This document shows positions 8,073 to 13,356 of a stretch of 38,277 nucleotides of DNA, piece after piece; position 1 is the stretch's first letter; every line of letters begins with the position of its first letter. The translations under genes were made by a program, and so were the position numbers. Source of the stretch: a virus; IMG/VR virus record IMGVR_UViG_3300042868_003903, positions 1 to 38,277 of that record; one strand, written 5' to 3'. Under the pieces are notes generated by a model, which saw only the letters and a program-made list of their open reading frames with translations, was not told the origin of the DNA and searched no databases.

Positions 8073-8327
8073 TCAGCATTTCCAGCGCTTCAGCGCGGCT
8101 TTGGCGCGCTCGCCGTCTTTGGCGTTTGCCGCAACCGATCCCATTCGGGCGCAGAACGATTTCTTCCGCGCTGCGTCAGCCTCAGTCTTCGGGTTCGGCG
8201 CCGGAGCCTTCAGATTCGACCCCGTTTCGCGGTTGTACTTTTCGCGGCCCTTGGCCGTCAGGCCAGCGCCCTGCTTCGTGGGCAGCTTTTCGCCTCGACC
8301 AACGCTCAGAGACACCGACTTCGCCAT
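8073..8327 (-). CDS. Conserved small phage protein, DUF6321-like
   Basis: An 84-residue protein with the conserved start MAKSVSLSVGRGEKLPTKQG, the block GLTAKGREKYNRETGSNLKA and the C-terminal signature KKSFCARMGSV ... RAKAALKRWKC. From memory this is the DUF6321 family, common beside terminase genes. The paired Cys residues (C-terminal CARM and final KC) are conserved in the pattern I recall. The function is unknown. Confidence 0.82.
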   Translation of the reverse strand: MAKSVSLSVGRGEKLPTKQGAGLTAKGREKYNRETGSNLKAPAPNPKTEADAARKKSFCARMGSVAANAKDGERAKAALKRWKC

Positions 8328-8336
8328 AACAGACCC

Positions 8337-9869
8337 TCAGTGCGCCATCCACCCGGCCGACTGCATAGCGCCACCATGCGTCGTGACCACCCGGTGCTGG
8401 CTGCGGGGATTGTACTCCCTGTGCGCTACCGGGAACGCAAACGTTACCGCCAGTGCGTCAGCAGCGTCGGGCGAGGCCAGGCCCCTGTTTTTCATCTGCT
8501 CTTTCGTCTCCAGCGCAATCGCACCAGACGAGTTCGGCTTCGTGCGCGGGCCGCACAGGTCTTTCTTCAGGTTCCTGTCGTCCTTGATCGACCCCGTGCG
8601 CAGCCACTGCTTCATCGCACCCCACATCTCAGCCCGCTTGTTCTGGTACGCCTTCTGATCCTTTGCCTTCCAGCCAAAATTCACGCCGCGCACCTTATAC
8701 CGCTGCTCCAGCAGTCTGTCCAGCACGCCCGCGCCCAGGCCGCCCTCGTCGATCACCGTCAGCACCGGCCGAAAATCCTCGATCGCCTCAATGACGTGCC
8801 CCACCACCGTCATCGTGTCATCGCCCCGGAACCGCCGAATCTCCAGCACATCCCGCCCCCGACGCGCCACAATAATCGTCGCGTCCGCGCCGTATCGCGC
8901 GGGGTCCACCCCCAGCACCACAGGCGCATCCGGGTCGCGCATCGGCATGCGCTTCGCGGCTTCTTCCACCAGCCCCAGCGGGATGAACTGATATTCATCC
9001 GCGCCGGGAAACTCGCCGTATACCTCGACCATTGCCTGCGGCGAATCTTCGCCGTACTCGTCAATAATCGCCTGGTACACGCCTTTATCGGTGTCCTCCA
9101 CCGTTCTGGCGTCGATGTTTTGGGTGCTCCAGAAGTTCCGCTTGGCGTTAAAACACTCGAAAAAATACCCCGAATTTCGGCGCGGGTTGCTGAACGCACA
9201 CCAGAATCTGTGCGGCGTGTTCTCGGTGAAAAACCCGGCTGCCACGCTCCAGATACTGTCGGGAATACCACTGGCTTCGTCAAACACGACCATCATGCCG
9301 TCGTCGTTGTGCGCGCCAGCGTAAGCGTCGGGGTTTTCTTCGCTCCAGAGCTTACCCTCCGCGCCCCAGTAACGCGTACCTTTTTTGAGGTCGCGCTCCA
9401 CCAGTTCGGTGAGCCACTTTGCCGGCACGATGCGCGTCGCACTGATCTCAAACCAGTGCGAGTTCATCAGCATCGCCAGCCACTTCGTAATCTCGGCCCA
9501 GGTCACGCTGCGCAGCTGCGCTTCGGAGTTCGCGCTGACAATCACGCTCGCCCCGATCCGCGTCGAGAGCATCCAGAGCACCAACCAACTCACCAGCGCC
9601 GACTTTCCGATCCCGCGCCCCGAGGCCACCGCCAGGCGGAATACCTCGTACAGATCTCGCGTGCCGTTTGCCTCGATGTGCGCCCGTATCTTCCGCAGAA
9701 TATCCCGCTGCCATTTACGCGGGCCGGTGCGCTTTTCCAGCGGCGTGCCTTTTTCGCCCCATGGAAACACAAACATCACAAACGCTTCGGGGTCGTCGCG
9801 GAGCTTTGCGCTCCACAGGCGACTCATCAGCGCCTGTTCCTCCTGCGGAGTGTATTTCGTCGTCTGCAC
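8337..9869 (-). CDS. terL: Terminase large subunit
   Basis: A 510-residue packaging motor that cuts concatemers and drives DNA into the procapsid. The ATPase domain has a Walker A at about 83-90 (SGRGIGKS) and a Walker B plus catalytic Glu at about 193-198 (VVFDEA). The C-terminal RNase H-like nuclease shows the acidic triad region: D322 in LGVDPARYGAD, D374 in VIDEGGLG, and the SPDAADALAVTF motif at about 467-478. The start is GTG at 9869 with a GAGGAA ribosome site. The small subunit lies 12 bases upstream. The P22-type virion set suggests headful packaging, but the mechanism cannot be read from the sequence alone. Confidence 0.95.
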   Translation of the reverse strand: MQTTKYTPQEEQALMSRLWSAKLRDDPEAFVMFVFPWGEKGTPLEKRTGPRKWQRDILRKIRAHIEANGTRDLYEVFRLAVASGRGIGKSALVSWLVLWMLSTRIGASVIVSANSEAQLRSVTWAEITKWLAMLMNSHWFEISATRIVPAKWLTELVERDLKKGTRYWGAEGKLWSEENPDAYAGAHNDDGMMVVFDEASGIPDSIWSVAAGFFTENTPHRFWCAFSNPRRNSGYFFECFNAKRNFWSTQNIDARTVEDTDKGVYQAIIDEYGEDSPQAMVEVYGEFPGADEYQFIPLGLVEEAAKRMPMRDPDAPVVLGVDPARYGADATIIVARRGRDVLEIRRFRGDDTMTVVGHVIEAIEDFRPVLTVIDEGGLGAGVLDRLLEQRYKVRGVNFGWKAKDQKAYQNKRAEMWGAMKQWLRTGSIKDDRNLKKDLCGPRTKPNSSGAIALETKEQMKNRGLASPDAADALAVTFAFPVAHREYNPRSQHRVVTTHGGAMQSAGWMAH

Positions 9870-9881
9870 GCAATTCCTCGG

Positions 9882-10337
9882 TTATACCGGGCCCATTTCC
9901 GCCAGCGCCTGCGGCGCGAGCCGGGGCCGGATTTCTACCGCATCCTCAATCACTTCCGCAGCCTTTACGCGCTTCTCGGCCATCTCCAGCGCCGCAGTGA
10001 TCGAGATCGACTGCGCGACGTCTACCTGTACCTGCTGCTTCGCTACCCAGTCGTGCCTGTGCCGCAGAAACTCCAGCGCCGCCTTCGAATCACCCGCTTC
10101 CGCGGCCTCGTACAACGTCTTCGACATCGTCATCTCGCTGTCCGCCCGGCCCTTCATTTCCGCGATCTCTGCGATCGGGTCCATCAGCTTCAGCCGCGCC
10201 AACTCAACCGGCAACATTCCCGCAGCCAGCGCCAGCGAATCGCCGCGCAGTCCCAGTTTCGCGCCCTCGTAAATGCGCTCCAGCATCGCGGGCGTGGCTT
10301 TTAACTCTCTGGCGGTGATGGGGAGGTCGCGGAACAT
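9882..10337 (-). CDS. terS: Terminase small subunit
   Basis: A 151-residue protein at the head of the late operon, directly before the large terminase. The N-terminal half has a helix-turn-helix-like pattern (ITARELKATPAMLERIYEGA, then LRGDSLALAAGM) that would recognise the packaging start. The middle contains EAAEAGDSKAALEFLRHRHD, a common small-terminase oligomerisation region. The ATG at 10337 borders the gene-free repeat region, so the pac-like site could lie in this gene, as in P22, or in the array beside it. Confidence 0.85.
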   Translation of the reverse strand: MFRDLPITARELKATPAMLERIYEGAKLGLRGDSLALAAGMLPVELARLKLMDPIAEIAEMKGRADSEMTMSKTLYEAAEAGDSKAALEFLRHRHDWVAKQQVQVDVAQSISITAALEMAEKRVKAAEVIEDAVEIRPRLAPQALAEMGPV

Positions 10338-10487
10338 GTTTTGGAGCGTAGCGATGTCGCGAGTTTACGCCAAGCGTGCGAGATTTTTGAATGCAAAAAA
10401 TTTGTCTGGGGGCGAGCAAAAGCGTTGCAAAAAAAAATCGGCTGCGGGGGGTCCGTACCATTGACCGCCCGTCGCTCGGACCCCACC

Positions 10488-10506
10488 GGGGCTGGGGGTG
10501 GGGGGG
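10488..10506 (+). other. Potential G-quadruplex tract
   Basis: The + strand carries G4-CT-G5-T-G7. The last run can supply two tracts of three, so four G-tracts with very short loops are available. This is a structural possibility only. Confidence 0.4.
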
Positions 10507-10736
10507 TCCGTTCGCGCCCCGAACAACCCCGATACCCTACCCCGTACCGTATTCCGGCACACCTGGGCGGCACCTGGGCGGCAGCGCCGACCCCCGGGGG
10601 CTATGCCTCCGCCCGCCGATAGCCCCCCCGACCCCCCCGTCAATAGCCCCCCGACCCTCGAAGACCCCCGAAAACGTCAAAAACTGCCTCATTTTTGTGC
10701 AACTCTGCGAGGGCAAATAGCCCCCCGTCGCCCCCG

Positions 10737-10774
10737 ATAGCCCCCCAACTCGCCGGGGGGCAGTGGGGGGCTAT
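10737..10774. repeat. Perfect 10 bp inverted repeat (array hairpin 1)
   Basis: ATAGCCCCCC at 10737-10746 pairs with GGGGGGCTAT at 10765-10774 around an 18-base spacer. It has no U-tract on the right side, so it is not a simple terminator. Confidence 0.85.
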
Positions 10775-10814
10775 GCTCAGACAAGACCCCCCACCTGCGA
10801 AACGATAGCCCCCG

Positions 10815-10855
10815 ATAGCCCCCCGAGGCTTGGGGGCAGTGGGGGGCTATGCTTT
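10815..10855. repeat. Perfect 10 bp inverted repeat (array hairpin 2)
   Basis: ATAGCCCCCC at 10815-10824 pairs with GGGGGGCTAT at 10841-10850 around a 16-base spacer. It is followed by GCTTTTT, so on the + strand it could also act as an intrinsic terminator. The spacer shares GGGGGCAGT with hairpin 1, showing that the two hairpins are duplicates. Confidence 0.8.
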
Positions 10856-10859
10856 TTCG

Positions 10860-10916
10860 ATAGCCCCCCATAGCCCCCGAAATCAATCGGGGGGCTAAAG
10901 GGCTATGGGGGGCTAT
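10860..10916. repeat. Large inverted repeat with 17 bp perfect arms (array hairpin 3)
   Basis: The arm at 10860-10876 (ATAGCCCCCCATAGCCC) is the exact reverse complement of 10900-10916. An inner CCCG/CGGG stem can extend the structure around AAATCAAT. Each arm is a tandem double repeat unit. This is the strongest cruciform-forming site in the window. Confidence 0.85.
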
Positions 10917-11117
10917 GGTTTCCGAAATCGCTTTTACCCTCCCATTCTTCTAAACCTATAGAGAAATCCATAGCCCCCCATAGCCCCCCTAGAGTGAACA
11001 CCCCGTTTTTCGTAGCCCCCCGATTTCGCCCCTCTGGAAGCTGTAAGTTTCGCGTAAGGAAACGCTGCGACACTGTCTCTGTCGTGCCGATGGGCGGTGC
11101 GGAACAGGAGTAGAGAG

Positions 11118-11306
11118 ATGACGACGATGAACCCCGGATACGCGGCCGATGTCTGGCGAGTGCTGCAGGCTCAAGCACTGGCGCGCGCTGAGCGCGACGC
11201 TGGGCTGGCGCTGGCTGTGTGCGACGGATACGACAGTGAGCGCGGCCGTTACATTGAAGTGCAGCGCCCGAGCTTGGAATGGGTTTTGTTCTGGGCTGAG
11301 CGCTGA
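11118..11306 (+). CDS. Small early protein, first gene of the rightward operon
   Basis: A 62-residue protein starting MTTMNPGYAADVWRVLQAQA. The ATG at 11118 has AGGAG 7 bases upstream; a longer reading from 11097 lacks this spacing. It is helical in the first half and contains a beta-like SERGRYIEVQRPSLEWVLFW end. The family is not recognised. As the first gene next to the control region it may be an immediate-early host-takeover protein, which is inference from position only. Confidence 0.65.
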   Translation: MTTMNPGYAADVWRVLQAQALARAERDAGLALAVCDGYDSERGRYIEVQRPSLEWVLFWAER

Positions 11307-11350
11307 CGAATAACCACGGGCCTACGGGCCCGGTAATAGGAGTGATGACG

Positions 11351-11542
11351 ATGAACGGAAACGAACTGAGCCTCGGCCGGAACCACGCGACGGCTGACAC
11401 CGTGAGCATGACTGCGGGCCATGACGGCTCTGCACCGTGGTTTCGGGTCGATATCCGCTGGAACGACGGCGCCCACGTTTACATGGTGCATGACACTGAG
11501 GCCGAGGCCCGTGAGCACGCGCGGCGGCTCGGGTTTGCTTGA
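11351..11542 (+). CDS. Small early protein
   Basis: A 63-residue protein with a likely alpha-beta fold: APWFRVDIRWNDGAHVYMVH followed by DTEAEAREHARRLGFA, a pattern seen in small uncharacterised phage proteins. Three in-frame starts are clustered (GTG 11342, ATG 11345, ATG 11351). The AGGAG at 11338-11342 is 8 bases from the ATG at 11351, which is preferred. The function is unknown. Confidence 0.6.
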   Translation: MNGNELSLGRNHATADTVSMTAGHDGSAPWFRVDIRWNDGAHVYMVHDTEAEAREHARRLGFA

Positions 11543-11552
11543 GGCGGAGGCT

Positions 11553-11861
11553 ATGAAAACTTTGCGAGATGCAGCGCAGCAAGCGCTGGAGGCTCTGGAA
11601 TCGGGGCTTTCGTTCCCGTTAAGCGGGCGAGTAATACAGGATTTGCGGCAGGCTATTGAGGAGCACGATGCCATGACAATGACCCGCTACGAAACTTTGA
11701 TAGCAATCGCAGCCGACAACCTGCAGGCCCTGCGGGCTTGCGATGTGTTTCGCGTGCTGTCCGAAGCCCCGGCCGACGACCGCGAAGGCTTGGCGGATTG
11801 GATTGCTGCCGGCCGGCCTGATTTGGCGGCCGAATGCGCCGAATGTTTGGCTGATCTGTGA
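11553..11861 (+). CDS. Early protein with TLRxAAQQALEALE N-terminal module
   Basis: A 102-residue helical protein. Its start (MKTLRDAAQQALEALESG) matches the starts of the genes at 21746 and 22762 and, more weakly, 23672, defining a paralogous small-protein family in this genome. The second half (ITIAADNLQAL-like, then VLSEAPADDREGLADWIAAG) is unrelated to those of the paralogues, so it is modular. A GGAGG-type site (GGCGGAGG) precedes the ATG at 11553. The function is unknown. Confidence 0.65.
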   Translation: MKTLRDAAQQALEALESGLSFPLSGRVIQDLRQAIEEHDAMTMTRYETLIAIAADNLQALRACDVFRVLSEAPADDREGLADWIAAGRPDLAAECAECLADL

Positions 11862-11872
11862 GGACAACCCCG

Positions 11873-11962
11873 ATGCACGACACCCCCCTAACCCCAACCT
11901 GCGTGGCGTTCGCCGTCGCATTCGGCCTCGCCCTGGGCGCCCTGGTGGCGCTTGGGCTGTAA
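11873..11962 (+). CDS. Predicted 29-residue single-span membrane peptide
   Basis: The short frame MHDTPLTPTCVAFAVAFGLA plus LGALVALGL has one uninterrupted hydrophobic segment at about residues 10-29. GAGGA lies about 8 bases before the ATG. It fits the operon spacing exactly, following the previous stop by 11 bases. It could be a small inner-membrane early peptide. Evidence is limited to frame, ribosome site and hydrophobicity. Confidence 0.45.
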   Translation: MHDTPLTPTCVAFAVAFGLALGALVALGL

Positions 11963-12029
11963 GCCCCGAGTCAGTAAACCCGCAGACACTGAACCAGCCC
12001 CGATTCGGGGCACACACTGGAGAACGACG

Positions 12030-12299
12030 ATGAGCACGTATAACGGCTGGAAGAACTATGCGACTTGGCGCGTAAGCCTTGAGGTTTTCGACGGCATGAC
12101 TGCCGACCACTTCACCGGCGGCAGGTGCCCGATGCCGTCGGAACTGAAGGACGACCTCCGCGCTTACGTGGAAGAACTGATCGAACAGACCACGGAGCCC
12201 GGGCTGGGGCGCGATTACGCAATGGCCTTCCTGCAGGATGTCGATTGGTGGGAAATCGCAGACCACCTGATCGAAGCCAACGAAGACGCTGCGGCATGA
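12030..12299 (+). CDS. Early protein, DUF7249-like (YNGWKNYATW motif)
   Basis: An 89-residue acidic protein beginning MSTYNGWKNYATWRVSLEVF, a recognisable start shared by many phage and plasmid proteins (from memory DUF7249). The middle has ELKDDLRAYVEELIEQTTEP and the end AFLQDVDWWEIADHLIEANE. The ATG at 12030 follows CTGGAGAACGACG, nearly the same initiation region as at 12467. The function is unknown. It is strongly negatively charged, as DNA-mimic and host-takeover proteins often are, but this is not evidence of that role. Confidence 0.75.
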   Translation: MSTYNGWKNYATWRVSLEVFDGMTADHFTGGRCPMPSELKDDLRAYVEELIEQTTEPGLGRDYAMAFLQDVDWWEIADHLIEANEDAAA

Positions 12300-12451
12300 C
12301 CCCCGCGCCCGACACCCCCGCAGAGCCCCTACGCGGGCCGCTGTGGCCGTTTCCGCCCGCGCTGCTGGACTACCCCAGCATGCCGCCCTGCGCGCGCCCT
12401 GTGCCGCGCTATAGCCCGCCGCCGGCAGATACGCCGGAGGCGTTGTTTTGA
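12296..12451 (+). CDS. Small Pro-rich protein
   Basis: A 51-residue, very Pro-rich frame (MTPAPDTPAEPLRGPLWPFP at the start) whose ATG overlaps the previous stop as ATGA. The coupling supports translation, but high GC also creates such frames by chance. No family is recognised and the product is probably disordered. Confidence 0.45.
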   Translation: MTPAPDTPAEPLRGPLWPFPPALLDYPSMPPCARPVPRYSPPPADTPEALF

Positions 12452-12466
12452 CACTGGAGAATGACG

Positions 12467-12661
12467 ATGAGAATTGATGGAATGACCCCGCGCGATTTGG
12501 CGCCATATATCTGCCAATGGTGCGAAGATGAAATAGCCGCGCGTATGTTGCAGCGCCTGCGCGACGCAGACTATCCGCGCACCGAAGACGTGCCGGAATT
12601 TGTATGGGATCAAATGCTGCATCGTTCGATGCGTGAGTGCGACGAGCCGGGGATTGAGTGA
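12467..12661 (+). CDS. Small early protein
   Basis: A 64-residue acidic protein (MRIDGMTPRDLAPYICQWCE at the start, then VPEFVWDQMLHRSMRECDEP). The Cys pair in ICQWCE could bind metal, but no second pair is present. GGAG lies 7 bases before the ATG at 12467; an ATG at 12461 is too close to it. The stop overlaps the next start as TGATG. Function not recognised. Confidence 0.6.
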   Translation: MRIDGMTPRDLAPYICQWCEDEIAARMLQRLRDADYPRTEDVPEFVWDQMLHRSMRECDEPGIE

Positions 12662-12918
12662 TGCCCCTACTGTTCAAAAATCTTGAACGCCCGCCCGACG
12701 ACCTGGCGCGCGGCATCGCCGCCGCCGAAGCGGTGTTCGCCGCCGCCGGTGTCACGCCCGCCGCCTGTCACGCCGACGTGCAGCGTGCCCGCCACGGCTC
12801 GCAGACATGGTACGCGGCAGCGCGGCTATGGTACGCAGCAGAAAACGCCGCCGTGCGCGCTGCCTGCGGCTCCTGGCGCGACGCGCCAATGGCGGTGGCG
12901 CTGGAGTTCGAACCGTGA
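12661..12918 (+). CDS. Small Ala-rich early protein
   Basis: An 85-residue Ala-rich helical protein (ARGIAAAEAVFAAAGVTPAA ... WYAAARLWYAAENAAVRAAC). Its ATG at 12661 overlaps the previous stop as TGATG. A short repeat (WYAAARLWYAAEN) lies at about residues 51-63. The family is unknown; it is part of the coupled early operon. Confidence 0.6.
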   Translation: MPLLFKNLERPPDDLARGIAAAEAVFAAAGVTPAACHADVQRARHGSQTWYAAARLWYAAENAAVRAACGSWRDAPMAVALEFEP

Positions 12919-12977
12919 TCGCCGCGCTGATCGCGATTCTGATCGCACTCCTGCTAGCCCTGCTGCTGGATCTATAA
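12915..12977 (+). CDS. Predicted 20-residue membrane peptide
   Basis: The frame MIAALIAILIALLLALLLDL starts at a GTG that overlaps the preceding stop (GTGA) and ends at TAA 12975-12977. It is one continuous hydrophobic span, so a membrane peptide is plausible. At this length chance cannot be excluded. Confidence 0.35.
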   Translation: MIAALIAILIALLLALLLDL

Positions 12978-12980
12978 TCC

Positions 12981-13007
12981 ACGCGTCGACGCACTCGGTC
13001 GACGCGT
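12981..13007. repeat. Perfect 10 bp inverted repeat after the early operon
   Basis: ACGCGTCGAC at 12981-12990 is the exact reverse complement of 12998-13007, separated by GCACTCG. There is no T-tract after it. It lies in the 3' region of the early operon just before the terminator and may be an RNA-stabilising hairpin or a protein site. Confidence 0.7.
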
Positions 13008-13034
13008 CTGTCTCCTAGGGCGAAAGCCCGTTCT

Positions 13035-13070
13035 GCCCCCGGTTGAGCCCGTCTCCCGGGGGCGTTTTTT
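13035..13070 (+). terminator. Rho-independent terminator between convergent operons
   Basis: GCCCCCGG (13035-13042) pairs perfectly with CCGGGGGC (13056-13063) and is followed by GTTTTTT. It ends the rightward early operon. The last T is the first base of the opposing operon's stop codon, so the two operons converge precisely here. Confidence 0.85.
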
Positions 13071-13297
13071 CACTTGCCGGCAGGAGGATCGAGTTCCGCG
13101 ATCGCGTCGCGCACCTCCTCAACCATAAATTCCAGTCGATTGATTGAGTCGGCAATCGTATCTGCGGCGTAAATAATGGCCTCGGTCAAGCTGCCGACCT
13201 GATGCCCCAGTGGACCTTTGAACGGAATCGCATCTGTCGGGGTGATGGCTGCTGCCAGCCTGCTGATTGCGTAACCGATGTCTTCAATGTCGCGCAT
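13070..13297 (-). CDS. Small helical protein, last gene of the leftward replication operon
   Basis: A 75-residue protein (MRDIEDIGYAISRLAAAITP at the start) with a C-terminal helix DTIADSINRLEFMVEEVRDA. AAGGAG is placed 8 bases before the ATG at 13297. It follows the primase-helicase by about 60 bases. The short amphipathic helices could form a coiled coil. The family is not recognised. Confidence 0.65.
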   Translation of the reverse strand: MRDIEDIGYAISRLAAAITPTDAIPFKGPLGHQVGSLTEAIIYAADTIADSINRLEFMVEEVRDAIAELDPPAGK

Positions 13298-13356
13298 GGT
13301 AGCGGCTCCTTGTGGTTGAGTTGATGATGGATGTCGTGTAGTTCGACGGCCATGTT

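Larger units (their letters stand above)
10596..11020. repeat. Array of TAGCCCCC-type repeats in both orientations
   Basis: The core TAGCCCCC (usually extended to ATAGCCCCCC) occurs 11 times on the + strand, starting at about 10620, 10644, 10718, 10738, 10806, 10816, 10861, 10871, 10971, 10981 and 11013. The reverse form GGGGGCTA occurs 5 times, at about 10596, 10766, 10842, 10889 and 10908. Spacing is irregular, so this is not a CRISPR. Head-to-head pairs make perfect inverted repeats. Arrays of short directional sites in a divergent intergenic region fit iterons of an origin, protein-binding operators or a packaging-recognition zone. Confidence 0.85.
10338..11117. promoter_or_regulatory. 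Gene-free divergent control region between late and early operons
   Basis: About 780 bases with no credible gene lie between the start of the leftward late operon and the first rightward early gene. The left end (10370-10440) has A/T tracts; the remainder is very GC-rich with runs of six or more C or G. Open frames crossing it are low-complexity Pro/Gly/Arg products of those runs. The region must hold at least the late and early promoters, but no clear sigma70 promoter pair could be picked by eye. Its inverted-repeat array is described separately. Confidence 0.75.

Noticed and set aside
8052-10304. A 750-codon frame on the + strand
   Set aside because: It lies opposite both terminase genes, which have full motifs. 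The product is an Arg/His-rich shadow.
10273-10740. Several open frames in the repeat region on both strands
   Set aside because: They consist of Pro/Gly/Arg runs from C/G tracts and have no ribosome sites or codon structure.
10596-11020. CRISPR array
   Set aside because: The repeat is only 8-10 bases, occurs in both orientations and has irregular spacing with no spacer-sized units or cas genes.
13021-13070. tRNA gene near the early operon end
   Set aside because: The paired segments are a palindrome and a terminator; no cloverleaf or T-loop consensus is present.
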